Below, piece after piece: positions 8,208 to 15,965 of a DNA stretch of 44,084 nt. Positions within the stretch are counted from its first letter, which is position 1; each line of letters begins with the position of its first letter. Both the position numbers and the translations under genes were made by a program. The stretch is from Archaeoglobaceae archaeon. Its GTDB lineage: Archaea; Halobacteriota; Archaeoglobi; Archaeoglobales; Archaeoglobaceae. The stretch covers positions 1 through 44,084 of the forward strand of contig JALSQI010000034.1 in the NCBI GenBank assembly GCA_026985525.1. Reading direction: 5' to 3'. The notes beneath the pieces were generated by a model that was given only the letters and a program-made list of their open reading frames with translations, made no database searches and was not told the origin of the DNA.

Positions 8208-8827
8208 AATTCTAACCTTAATTTTGGTTTGATAATCTCGTAGAACTCACATTTCCCACGTTCATAATATTGAAAAACTGCACCAGCTACAAAATCCGCA
8301 ACTTGTAAACCCGGATTCTGTTGGGAATCTTTATGGACAATTTCAATTTTTGGTGGGTTTGAACGTCCATAACTATTCAATAATTTGTGTTTCAAATACC
8401 AATTGAATTCTTTTCTTTTTTCTTCGCTCATTATAAATTTATCTACAATTATTTTGAATTCTTTTTCATTGCTGTACTCATAATTTAAGGATTCGGCTAT
8501 AAATCCTGTCAGATAATTGTGCAATTTATCTTTTCTGTTTCGTAAATAACTATAAACCATTTGTTTTTGAAGAACAATAGCAGAAAAGAGTAAATCTTCC
8601 TCTACTACTCTTTTCAAGAGTCTTTCTCGTATAACGTCATCAGATCTTGCAAATTTGAACTCAGGTATGTTTTTCTTCTTTTTACCTAAGGTCCTTCTTA
8701 CTTTTTTAATTACTCTGAACAATAATCCCAACAAGTTTCTTGTTTCTATACAAGCAATTACATAGTATTTTGTAGATTTCTTGGTAAATCCCAAATCTCC
8801 ACTTTCATCGATGAAAACATAAAGCAT
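8192..8827 (-). CDS. DUF3800 domain protein
   Basis: A 211-residue protein with the full DUF3800 signature. The N-terminal strand VFIDESGDLGF (residues 4-14) carries conserved Asp and Glu, there is an acidic VDKF in the middle, and the C-terminal motif is GLQVADFVAGAVFQYYERG. The acidic spacing suggests an RNase H-like nuclease fold. The family's function is unknown to me, and DUF3800 genes are often found in mobile or accessory positions. The stop codon lies directly against the GC-rich RNA island. A number of bacterial structured-RNA motifs were named for being next to DUF3800 genes, so the pairing may be functional. The ATG at 8827 has an AT-rich TATA-like stretch about 25 nt upstream on the minus strand and no ribosome-binding site. 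The transcript is monocistronic. Confidence 0.85.
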   Translation of the reverse strand: MLYVFIDESGDLGFTKKSTKYYVIACIETRNLLGLLFRVIKKVRRTLGKKKKNIPEFKFARSDDVIRERLLKRVVEEDLLFSAIVLQKQMVYSYLRNRKDKLHNYLTGFIAESLNYEYSNEKEFKIIVDKFIMSEEKRKEFNWYLKHKLLNSYGRSNPPKIEIVHKDSQQNPGLQVADFVAGAVFQYYERGKCEFYEIIKPKLRLELKKWF

Positions 8828-8881
8828 TAAATCGATTTTCCAGAGCTTAAAATAAAAAAATTTTTATGATTACGTTTATAC

Positions 8882-8903
8882 CCCTGACAAAACCCTTGAC
8901 AAA
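8882..8903. repeat. Tandem 11-bp direct repeat upstream of DUF3800
   Basis: CCCTGACAAAA at 8882-8892 is followed immediately by CCCTTGACAAA at 8893-8903, two near-identical 11-mers one helical turn apart. They lie between the divergent DUF3800 gene and the membrane protein gene and could be a binding site for a regulator. A second pair, two copies of cgtttaat spaced 10 bp apart (8940-8957), overlaps the probable TATA box of the gene at 8970. Confidence 0.35.
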
Positions 8904-8969
8904 TTCTAAGAAATCTAAAGAAGAGGGTGTAATAAGAAACGTTTAATTGCGTTTAATCAACTTTTTTCC

Positions 8970-9380
8970 ATGTCCTTTGGTGAAGAGAACGTAATCGGAA
9001 AATGTGCAATTAACATAGCAATTTCGTTCGGTTTTGGGTTAATTTTTGTTCTGTGGGCTTACGGGCTTTATGGCATCGTGAAAACTTTTAAGATTTACTT
9101 TTACCCGCAATACGTAGCTTTTGCGTTTGCACTGTTTTACATAATGTTCACAATACTCTTAGAACATAGAGGTGTAGAAATGCCTTACCTGCTTATTAGC
9201 GGAGCAATACTTTCGGCTTTTGCTACTTTTTTTGTTACTTGCGTAATAAACGGAATTCTGTGGCTTCAACACAACGGTTTGCCCGACTTTAATACCGCTC
9301 TATTTGAGCTATCAATATCTTCTGTTGTCGCTTTCGTGCTTGCAAAATTAATAGCTCACGGACTCAACAACAAAGTTTAA
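8970..9380 (+). CDS. Small four-helix membrane protein, unknown function
   Basis: A 136-residue protein that I do not recognise. Four hydrophobic segments are visible, roughly residues 12-35, 44-65, 74-98 and 108-130, joined by short loops, with few charges and no cysteine or histidine motif. The topology resembles small archaeal inner-membrane proteins of unknown role. The ATG at 8970 has no ribosome-binding site, but a TATA-like cgtttaatt is centred about 26 nt upstream, so the message is probably leaderless. The gene is divergent from DUF3800 and about 48 nt ahead of the spoVG gene, so the two may share a transcript. Confidence 0.65.
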   Translation: MSFGEENVIGKCAINIAISFGFGLIFVLWAYGLYGIVKTFKIYFYPQYVAFAFALFYIMFTILLEHRGVEMPYLLISGAILSAFATFFVTCVINGILWLQHNGLPDFNTALFELSISSVVAFVLAKLIAHGLNNKV

Positions 9381-9428
9381 ATACTCCCTTATCTAACTTG
9401 CCTGAAATAAGAGCAGGAGGAGTTTGAA

Positions 9429-9686
9429 TTGGTAGAAATTACGGAAGTTAGAATATACAAGGCGAAGGGAGATGGAGCTGTAAAAGCGTATGCGTCTGTA
9501 TCCCTTGACAACGAGTTTGTTGTTAAGGGCTTGAAGGTTCTTGAAGGTGAGAACGGCCTTTGGGTTAGCATGCCGAGTAGAAGGCTTAAGGATGGGTCTT
9601 TCCAAGATGTATTCCATCCAGCAAGTAAAGAGGCGAGAGAAAAGATAGTAAACGCTGTTTTAGAAGAATACAGAAAGCAGGCATAA
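9429..9686 (+). CDS. spoVG: SpoVG family protein
   Basis: An 85-residue SpoVG. The conserved core is clear: ITEVRIYK at the start, a strand around AYASVSLDNEFVVKGLKVLEG, then the GLWVSMPSRR motif and DVFHPASKEAREKI. In bacteria SpoVG binds nucleic acid and affects septation, sporulation and virulence regulation; in an archaeon only a nucleic-acid-binding role can be inferred. The start is a TTG at 9429, supported by AGGAGG ending about 8 nt before it and by the family's usual N-terminus. It follows a membrane protein gene and precedes a phosphodiesterase gene that has its own TATA-like element. Confidence 0.88.
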   Translation: MVEITEVRIYKAKGDGAVKAYASVSLDNEFVVKGLKVLEGENGLWVSMPSRRLKDGSFQDVFHPASKEAREKIVNAVLEEYRKQA

Positions 9687-9721
9687 AAACTTTTTACAAC
9701 TTTTAGATTTTAATGTATTTT

Positions 9722-10249
9722 ATGAGAATTTTGGCAATAGGTGATACTCACATTCCCGATAGGGCTGAGGGAATACCAAATGCCATAAGGAATTTTATCA
9801 GCAGAGGTTATGACATCTTAGCTTTTACAGGAGATGCTACACTCAAAAACGTTATTTCCGAAATAGCTAAGGTGAGCCGTGCTAAGAAAGTTTACGCCGT
9901 TAGAGGCAATATGGATTATTTGAACTTGCCTTTAAGGGAGAAATTTGTAGCAAAGCTAAGGTTTGGGTTGGTTCACGGACACGGAATATATCCGAGAGGG
10001 GATAGAAAACAACTTGAAGAACTTGCAATTGAAATGGGTGTTGACGTCTTAATATCGGGGCATACGCATCACCACGACGTATATGCTGGAGATGTAATTT
10101 TACTCAATCCCGGATCTGCTACTGGGGTTTGGAGCGGTGGTAATGCGTCAATGATTCCTTCAGCTATGTGCATAGAAGTCAGCGATGTTTTAAGAGTTGA
10201 ACTGTGTTTGAACGGAAGAATAGAGTTATACGAACTAAACGAGGTTTAA
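9722..10249 (+). CDS. Metallophosphoesterase, MJ0936/YfcE type
   Basis: A 175-residue dinuclear-metal phosphodiesterase of the YfcE/MJ0936 family. The metal ligands are in order: GDTHIPD near the N-terminus, FTGD, RGNMD, VHGHG and SGHTHH. Family members hydrolyse artificial phosphodiesters in vitro and the natural substrate is generally unknown. I start at the ATG at 9722, which gives MRILAIGDTH, rather than at 9713. Neither has a ribosome-binding site, and a TATA-like aaactttttac at 9688-9697 fits a leaderless message from 9722. The last 15 nt overlap the convergent radical SAM gene. Confidence 0.88.
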   Translation: MRILAIGDTHIPDRAEGIPNAIRNFISRGYDILAFTGDATLKNVISEIAKVSRAKKVYAVRGNMDYLNLPLREKFVAKLRFGLVHGHGIYPRGDRKQLEELAIEMGVDVLISGHTHHHDVYAGDVILLNPGSATGVWSGGNASMIPSAMCIEVSDVLRVELCLNGRIELYELNEV

Positions 10250-11245
10250 GTTAAACTCTCTTGCAATTTCCATAGCCCTTTTCATTTCTTCTCTGTTGAG
10301 CCTTCTTGCAATTTCTTTCCACTTTTCGGGATACATTGCAACTAAGTATTCTGGTCTGTATTGAAACATCATGTTAAACTTTACATTTGGTATGTTTTTG
10401 CTAACCCACTCTGCTATTTTGTACGTGCAGCATTCGAGGTGGTTTGGCATTACGAGGTGTCTGAGGAGAATTTCTCCGTTCTCATACGCTCTTTTAAAGT
10501 TTCTCGTAACGACTTTCCAGTAATTTTTTACTTTTGAATACTTCTCTGCACACTCATCTCTACCATATTTAAAATCGCCAAGCCAAACATCAACGACGTC
10601 TTCTATAACTTCAGCTAATTCTTCGCTATGGTACATGTTGGAGTTCCAAACGACTGGTATGTTAACCCTCACATTGCATAGTATTTCCATTATCGTGTGA
10701 GCGTGTTGATCCGGATTACCTCCGACGAAGTTGACGTTTCTGCTACCCTGTAAAAACCTGATCTCTATTATTTTTGCCATTTCCTCTGGATTTACGAGGT
10801 AGTCGTCCTCATAAACTATGTCGTAATTCTGACAGAAAACGCAGGCAAAAGTGCATCTGTTGAAAAATATCGTGTGAGACGGTATTAGCTCATCTTCTTC
10901 ACCCATGTGAAGGAATTCTGAAGCGTAATAGCTTTCCACTCCACACTTGCAAAAGCCCTTACTTTCGTATCTGTTAACTCCACACCTCCTTTCGCAAAAG
11001 TTGCAGTTCTTGAGTCTTAACTTTAAAAGTTCTGCTTTAATGTGGAGAAAGGAGTAATCTGGAAATTCAGGTTCTGCTAAGCTTTCTTCTTTCAACAACT
11101 TTTTAAATTCTCTTTTTAGTCTGTTGTGTTCTCTCTCTAAGTCCTCAGTTCCAACTCTTTCAGCTTCTATACTCCTCGCTATCAAAAATTTGGCTAATCT
11201 TTCTCCCGAACATATCAAATTATACCTCTTTAACGGCGTTTCCAA
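10235..11245 (-). CDS. Radical SAM protein, PflX/MJ0804-like
   Basis: A 336-residue radical SAM enzyme. The SAM-cluster motif is CTFACVFC (CX3CX2C) after a FFNR segment, followed by the GGNPDQH loop. Upstream, a cysteine-rich segment near residues 80-103 (CNFCERRC and FCKCG) resembles the one seen in proteins annotated as pyruvate formate-lyase activating enzyme-like (PflX, MJ0804). The real substrate of this archaeal group is unknown to me, and the name should not be taken as proof of glycyl-radical activation; no glycyl radical enzyme lies nearby. The start is a TTG at 11245 with a purine-rich AGGGGA about 10 nt upstream, overlapping the phosphoribosyltransferase gene by 16 nt, so the two are translationally coupled. 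Confidence 0.8.
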   Translation of the reverse strand: METPLKRYNLICSGERLAKFLIARSIEAERVGTEDLEREHNRLKREFKKLLKEESLAEPEFPDYSFLHIKAELLKLRLKNCNFCERRCGVNRYESKGFCKCGVESYYASEFLHMGEEDELIPSHTIFFNRCTFACVFCQNYDIVYEDDYLVNPEEMAKIIEIRFLQGSRNVNFVGGNPDQHAHTIMEILCNVRVNIPVVWNSNMYHSEELAEVIEDVVDVWLGDFKYGRDECAEKYSKVKNYWKVVTRNFKRAYENGEILLRHLVMPNHLECCTYKIAEWVSKNIPNVKFNMMFQYRPEYLVAMYPEKWKEIARRLNREEMKRAMEIAREFNLNLV

Positions 11246-11880
11246 ACTCTTTCCCCTCTTCTCTCTCCCACTTCTAAAATACCTCTTCTAACCATTTCGT
11301 TCAATACGCTTTCCAACTTTCCGGGCTGGGAGATTTCAAGAGATACGGGGTCTATACCATAAGTTTCATATAGCCTCCACTTCACTTCCCACAGGCAGAG
11401 GTATTCTTCCCCAACAACTCTTTCTATTAAATCTATCATTTCTTCGTAGAAGTTCCATGGAAATACTATCCAAACATCTTCAACTATGTAATCTCCGAAG
11501 TAGTGTGGAATGTACGAGGAGCTTTGCATAAGCATGAGTACTGCTGTTTTTACTTCTTCCCCATCGCACAACTCCTCTGCAAGTTCGAGGCTCTTTCCCG
11601 TTTTTGCCACATCGTCAACTATCAGAATTTTTCCCTTAGCGTGTGAAAAATCCTCTTTTACTATTTCCGGTATGAGTTTTGTCGTAGCTGAATAGTGTTT
11701 AGCTCTGACACTTATGAGGTTGTTTATACCAAGCATATCACAAAGGATATTGCCTGCAAACCATCCACCTCTCGCGAGGGCCACAATGCAGTCTGGCTTG
11801 AATTCGTCCTCTCTTATCTGCTCTGCAAGTTTTTTACATAAGTTGTCCATGTAATCCCAGTTCGTTATGGTAACTTTCAT
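11230..11880 (-). CDS. Phosphoribosyltransferase (Gpt-like) with C-terminal extension
   Basis: A 216-residue type I phosphoribosyltransferase. The PRPP-binding loop is ILIVDDVAKTGKS around residues 85-97. An upstream loop ALARGGWFAG corresponds to the PPi-binding region of xanthine-guanine phosphoribosyltransferases, and VFPWNFYEE in the middle matches the FPW pattern of Gpt-like archaeal proteins. A purine salvage role (hypoxanthine, guanine or xanthine to nucleotide) is likely but the base is unproven. Beyond the core, the last 60 or so residues form a basic, winged-helix-like tail (LESVLNEMVRRGILEVGERRG), which may be a regulatory or DNA-binding addition. The ATG at 11880 has no strong ribosome-binding site. 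The next gene downstream overlaps by 16 nt. Confidence 0.8.
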   Translation of the reverse strand: MKVTITNWDYMDNLCKKLAEQIREDEFKPDCIVALARGGWFAGNILCDMLGINNLISVRAKHYSATTKLIPEIVKEDFSHAKGKILIVDDVAKTGKSLELAEELCDGEEVKTAVLMLMQSSSYIPHYFGDYIVEDVWIVFPWNFYEEMIDLIERVVGEEYLCLWEVKWRLYETYGIDPVSLEISQPGKLESVLNEMVRRGILEVGERRGERVWKRR

Positions 11881-11926
11881 AACTTCTGCTAATATGCTGG
11901 TTTTTTCAGTTTTACCCTTTACTTCT

Positions 11927-13501
11927 TTACTTCGGCCTTTTTACAACTCTGAATATCTCATCTTTCAACTTCTTCCCTGTTTTTCTTTCCCACTCCTCGA
12001 GGGGTATGCTGAATTCCGCATGTATTTTGTCTCTGTAAATCTCTGGCAATACGTTAAATGCACAGAATGGAATAATCCTTCCATCTGGCGTAGCGTAATG
12101 AATTACACACCTCTTTACTCTCTCTATGTCGTAGTTGTACAGGTCTTGGAAATGCATCATTCCTATGAAAAGAGTTCTAACGTGAAACTCACTTAAGGCT
12201 GAATAGTCGTGTCTAACCAATACTTCAAACAGTATTTTGCTAATGTCAAATCCTTTTGGAGCTTTAGAATGATCAACGAACTTTCTAACGTCTAATATTC
12301 CTTTTAACATCCTTATAGTTTTTATTCTGCTATTTGCCAGCTCTTCGGCTTTTTCATCTAAGTACTCGAAAAATCCCTCTACATCTACAAATCTGGTTAT
12401 TGGAACGACTTTACCATCTATTTCGAAAACATAGGTTGCCATTCCACATGCGAAATGACAGCTGAATTCGTATTGAGGCTCTCCCGTTATAGCTTCTACT
12501 ATGTGCGTTATAGGTGTTACACTCGGAACGGGGTAGAAGTCCCAGCGGGAAATCTCACCATCGGTTTGTTCTTCTATTTTTTTGATAACGTCTGGAATAG
12601 TTATCCTGTACTTTTCCCTGTCTTTCTTAGGCATACTTCCAACTAAGCTAACTGGCTGAAAGTTCACACCTCTAACTACATCCATGTTTTTTATCGCATA
12701 CCTTATTATATCACCAATCTGGTGGTCATTTACGCTTTTTATTACGGTTGGAACGAAAACTATTCCAAGTTCAGCTCTTCTACAGTTTTCGAGTATGGTT
12801 GGAACTTCTTTTATGTTTTTGGGATTCGTACTCTCATCTACTCCGTCGAAAGATAGGTAAACGGTATTGACTCCCGCCTCTTTTACCTTAATTGAAAGTT
12901 CGGAGTCTCTTGCAAGTTTTATTCCATTGGTGTTAAGCTGTATGTGTTCTATTCCCTCGTTTTTTATAGCTCTTATTATGTCTATTAAGTCTTCTCTAAG
13001 CGTCGGTTCTCCTCCAGTCAGCTGAACGGCGTTGCATCCAACTGGCTTCATGTCTCTCGCTATTCTGACCATCTCTACTATCTGTTGTAAAGTTGGCTCG
13101 TAAACGTATCCCGCTCTCTTAGCGTAAAAGAAGCAATACCAGCAAGCTAAATCACATCTATTCGTCAAAACTATGTTGAGTAACGCTGTGTGACTCTTAT
13201 GCATTGGGCATAAACCGCAAGAAAAAGGACACCCGTTTCTACCGTCGGTGTTTGGAGTTTCTATTCCTTTGCCGTCGTGAGCAAAGCGAGAGGCTTTTTT
13301 GAACATCTCCACATCTCCCCAGTAAACGTCAACGAACTCGCCGTGCTCTGGACATTGCTTCTTTATCATTACTTTCCCATCTTCCTCATAAACAGTAGCA
13401 TTAATGACTTTTAAACATTGGGGGCAAAGAGAAATCGTTTTGTACGGGAGTTTAACTTCTCTTATCTCTTTGCTCTTGGGTTTTGGATTGAATATACTCA
13501 C
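11927..13501 (-). CDS. tes: Radical SAM tetraether lipid synthase (Tes/GDGT-MAS)
   Basis: A 524-residue radical SAM protein closely resembling MJ0619, shown to join the ends of two archaeol chains to make glycerol dialkyl glycerol tetraethers and macrocyclic archaeol. An N-terminal rubredoxin-like part has CPQC at 26-29 and a further Cys at 50. A first CX3CX2C set is at residues 91, 95 and 98, and the SAM-cluster CX3CX2C at 116, 120 and 123 (CDLACWYCFF). QLTGGEPTLRED follows, and a C-terminal CHFACG segment supplies further cluster ligands. It starts at GTG 13501, preceded by GGAGGTG. It is divergent from carS across a 98-bp intergenic region, both being steps of membrane lipid synthesis. It was formerly annotated as a MoaA/PqqE-like or methyltransferase protein. 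Confidence 0.88.
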   Translation of the reverse strand: MSIFNPKPKSKEIREVKLPYKTISLCPQCLKVINATVYEEDGKVMIKKQCPEHGEFVDVYWGDVEMFKKASRFAHDGKGIETPNTDGRNGCPFSCGLCPMHKSHTALLNIVLTNRCDLACWYCFFYAKRAGYVYEPTLQQIVEMVRIARDMKPVGCNAVQLTGGEPTLREDLIDIIRAIKNEGIEHIQLNTNGIKLARDSELSIKVKEAGVNTVYLSFDGVDESTNPKNIKEVPTILENCRRAELGIVFVPTVIKSVNDHQIGDIIRYAIKNMDVVRGVNFQPVSLVGSMPKKDREKYRITIPDVIKKIEEQTDGEISRWDFYPVPSVTPITHIVEAITGEPQYEFSCHFACGMATYVFEIDGKVVPITRFVDVEGFFEYLDEKAEELANSRIKTIRMLKGILDVRKFVDHSKAPKGFDISKILFEVLVRHDYSALSEFHVRTLFIGMMHFQDLYNYDIERVKRCVIHYATPDGRIIPFCAFNVLPEIYRDKIHAEFSIPLEEWERKTGKKLKDEIFRVVKRPK

Positions 13502-13570
13502 GTTTACACCTCCGTATAACGACTTTTAATATTTGAGGTTATATCAAATTTCCGCCAGTTAAGAAACAAA

Positions 13571-13578
13571 AATATATA
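13571..13578 (+). promoter_or_regulatory. TATA box of carS, leaderless
   Basis: aatatata sits in gaaacaaaaatatatact, centred about 25 nt before the ATG at 13600, with no ribosome-binding site between, so transcription starts at the start codon. The same 98-bp region carries a TATA-like gatataacc on the minus strand for tes. Confidence 0.5.
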
Positions 13579-13599
13579 CTCTACTTACAATTCTGTTAC

Positions 13600-14157
13600 A
13601 TGATTTTCGAAGTGTTATGGTTTCTGTTTATTGCGATCTGGTTACTCTTACCAGCATACACTCCCAATAACTTTGCAGTCGTTTTTGGTGGTGGAAAACC
13701 CTTGGACTTAGGAAAGAACTTCATCGACGGAAAAAGGATTTTAGGTGATGGTAAGACTTTTAAGGGGTTTTTTGCTGGAGTTGTTGGAGGTATATTCATA
13801 GCTCACTTAGAGCTGTTGATTGAAACTTTTTTTGGCTTTCATGTTTTTTCAAGTTTAACTTATCCAGAATTTTTGAAGCTTGTTTTTGCTTTATCTTTCG
13901 GCTCCTTAGCTGGTGATTGCGCTGGAAGTTTTGTGAAGAGAAGGTTTGGAGTGGATAGGGGTGGAAAGTTTCCGTTGTTGGATCAGTACGATTTTCTCCT
14001 ATTTTCACTATTTCTCTCTTGGTTTTTATGCAGAGAAGCTTTTTCTAAGCTCTTCTCACTGCCCGTTTTAGTTGTAGCTTTTGTAATAACTCCAATATTG
14101 CACAGAGTTACAAACGTAATAGCATATAAACTGGGACTAAAGGATGTTCCTTGGTGA
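13600..14157 (+). CDS. carS: CDP-archaeol synthase
   Basis: A 185-residue integral membrane enzyme that activates digeranylgeranylglyceryl phosphate with CTP to give CDP-archaeol, the branch point of polar lipid head-group addition. The conserved cytoplasmic loop contains GGGKPLDLGKNF, DGKRILGDGKTFKG and the later SLAGDCAGSFVKRRFG and LDQYDFLL. About five hydrophobic segments alternate with these loops, and the length equals the family norm. A leaderless TATA box lies upstream. The stop codon is six bases before the pyrE start, so carS and pyrE are probably co-transcribed. The divergent neighbour is the tetraether synthase, giving a small lipid locus. Confidence 0.93.
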   Translation: MIFEVLWFLFIAIWLLLPAYTPNNFAVVFGGGKPLDLGKNFIDGKRILGDGKTFKGFFAGVVGGIFIAHLELLIETFFGFHVFSSLTYPEFLKLVFALSFGSLAGDCAGSFVKRRFGVDRGGKFPLLDQYDFLLFSLFLSWFLCREAFSKLFSLPVLVVAFVITPILHRVTNVIAYKLGLKDVPW

Positions 14158-14162
14158 TTTGT

Positions 14163-14696
14163 ATGGTTGAAAGAGATATAGAAAAGATAGCTAAGAGAAT
14201 GGTAGAAGTTGGAGCTGTAAAAAAAGGAAACTTTGTTCTTTCTTCTGGAAAAAGGAGTAACGTTTACGTTGACGTAAAATTAGCTTGCACTTATCCAGAT
14301 TTACTAAAGGACATAACTAATCAAATGGTTTACTTGGCTAAGGAATTCGACTCGATAGCTTGCATAGAGTTGGGCGGCGTTCCACTCGCAACAGCTCTTT
14401 CATTGAAAACTGGAAAAAGAATGGCTATTTTTAGAAAGAAAAAGAAAGAATATGGAATAGAAAGCGATTTAGTTGGTGTTGTTGAAAGAGGTGAAAGAGT
14501 TCTTGTTGTTGAAGATGTAACTACTACTGGCGGTTCAGCTCTTTCTACCGTTAGCAGAGTTAGGGAATTGGGAGCGGAAGTATCACAAGTAATAGTTGTT
14601 GTTGATAGAGAAGAAGGCGCTGTTAAAAGATTTAGAGATGAAGGCGTAGAGTTAACTCCACTTTTAAAAATGAGTGATCTCATGCGTTTTCTTTGA
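14163..14696 (+). CDS. pyrE: Orotate phosphoribosyltransferase
   Basis: A 177-residue enzyme of pyrimidine synthesis that converts orotate and PRPP to orotidine 5'-phosphate. The PRPP signature VLVVEDVTTTGGS is intact and the flexible-loop region FRKKKKEYG supplies the catalytic lysines. The orotate-binding FVLSSGKRSNVYVDVK segment is near the N-terminus. I use the ATG at 14163 because GGTGAT lies at the right spacing; the ORF could extend four residues upstream. The 3' end overlaps the convergent permease gene by 17 nt. Confidence 0.94.
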   Translation: MVERDIEKIAKRMVEVGAVKKGNFVLSSGKRSNVYVDVKLACTYPDLLKDITNQMVYLAKEFDSIACIELGGVPLATALSLKTGKRMAIFRKKKKEYGIESDLVGVVERGERVLVVEDVTTTGGSALSTVSRVRELGAEVSQVIVVVDREEGAVKRFRDEGVELTPLLKMSDLMRFL

Positions 14697-15939
14697 TGAA
14701 TACTCTATAAGCAGATTCAAATGCAAAAGCACTACCTATCATAGCAATTAGTATTAATAAGTCAGTTATGCTTTTAACTGTAACGGAAAGTAAAGTTATC
14801 AAAGCGAGTATGCAGGTTACAAAGCCGAAAGAGGTTATTAATTTGTTGGACTTTGTTTCTTTTCTAAGCCTTAGGTTTGCTAAGTTGACGGCGGAGAATA
14901 TTATGAGGAAACCCGAACTTCCAAGTGTTGATATGTTGGAGAGGTTTAGCGTGTTTGCCATAACAAGAGTTAAAGCTGAAGTTAAAAGCAAACCTTCAAC
15001 TGGTTTGCTCCACACCTTTTTCTCCATGAAAGCGGGCATTTCTCTGTACTTGGCTATAATGTAGCTAACTCTCGCAGAACCGTATAGAGTAGCGTTTATT
15101 GCCGAGCCAGTTGAAAGAAGTGCGGCTATTGCTATCAACGTAAATCCTGCCTCTCCGAGAAAGGGTTTTGCAGCAGCAGCTAATGCGTAATCTCTTGCGT
15201 TTATTATTTGTTGAAATGGCAAGTTTCCAACTGTAACTATGGCTACGGAAACGTAGAGGAAGATTACAAACCCTACTGCAGTGTAGTAAGCTTTTGGTAG
15301 GAAAGATAAGTCTTCCACGTCCATTGCAGTGTTAGCTATAAGCTCAAATCCCTCGTAGGCAAGAAAAATTATCATACCTCCAGCAACTAACCTTAGGGCT
15401 GATGGAATGTGAGAGTTAAACCTTGAAAAGTCTATACTCCACAAACCGGCTAAAACGAAAAATAGAAGAATTGCAACTTTAAAAGCCACTATGTACTCTT
15501 CTACTTCACCAACGACTCCGGCGCTCATTAAGTTTAGGACGGTCATTAAAACAATTATTAAAGTTGTAAATACATGCCTGTAAAACTGAATATGGTGGGG
15601 AAAAAAGCTTGCGGCATAACTTCCAAAAGCGTAGGAGTAAAGAGATAACATTACTATATAACTTTCCCAGAGAAGGATGTTTAAGGAACCAGTAATTACG
15701 CCTCTTCCAAAAGCTCTGTTAAGAAATTCCACCGTCCCTCCTGGACTTGGATAAGTAACTGTGAGCTTTGCGTAGGAGTAGGAAGTTATTAGAGCTATCA
15801 ATCCAGCTATAAAAAAAGCTATAGGTGTTGCACCACCTGAAAGTTGAACTGCTAAACCTAAAACAGCAAATATCCCCCCTCCAACCATTCCTCCAATTCC
15901 TATAGCTACAGCCGACCAGAAACCTACTTTTTCTTTCAC
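14680..15939 (-). CDS. APC family amino acid permease
   Basis: A 419-residue secondary transporter of the amino acid-polyamine-organocation superfamily with about twelve hydrophobic segments. The first helix carries the unwound GIGGMVGGGIFA substrate/ion-binding motif, and the YPSPGGTVEFLNRAFGRG loop follows helix 2. The AYEGFELIANTAMDVED segment and the sixth-helix region are typical of APC amino acid permeases. The substrate cannot be read from the sequence. The gene is convergent with pyrE (17-nt overlap) and lies about 26 nt downstream of the DNA glycosylase gene on the same strand, so they may share a transcript. Confidence 0.87.
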   Translation of the reverse strand: MKEKVGFWSAVAIGIGGMVGGGIFAVLGLAVQLSGGATPIAFFIAGLIALITSYSYAKLTVTYPSPGGTVEFLNRAFGRGVITGSLNILLWESYIVMLSLYSYAFGSYAASFFPHHIQFYRHVFTTLIIVLMTVLNLMSAGVVGEVEEYIVAFKVAILLFFVLAGLWSIDFSRFNSHIPSALRLVAGGMIIFLAYEGFELIANTAMDVEDLSFLPKAYYTAVGFVIFLYVSVAIVTVGNLPFQQIINARDYALAAAAKPFLGEAGFTLIAIAALLSTGSAINATLYGSARVSYIIAKYREMPAFMEKKVWSKPVEGLLLTSALTLVMANTLNLSNISTLGSSGFLIIFSAVNLANLRLRKETKSNKLITSFGFVTCILALITLLSVTVKSITDLLILIAMIGSAFAFESAYRVFIKENA

Positions 15940-15965
15940 AAAAGTTAAAGCATTTCGATTTTATT

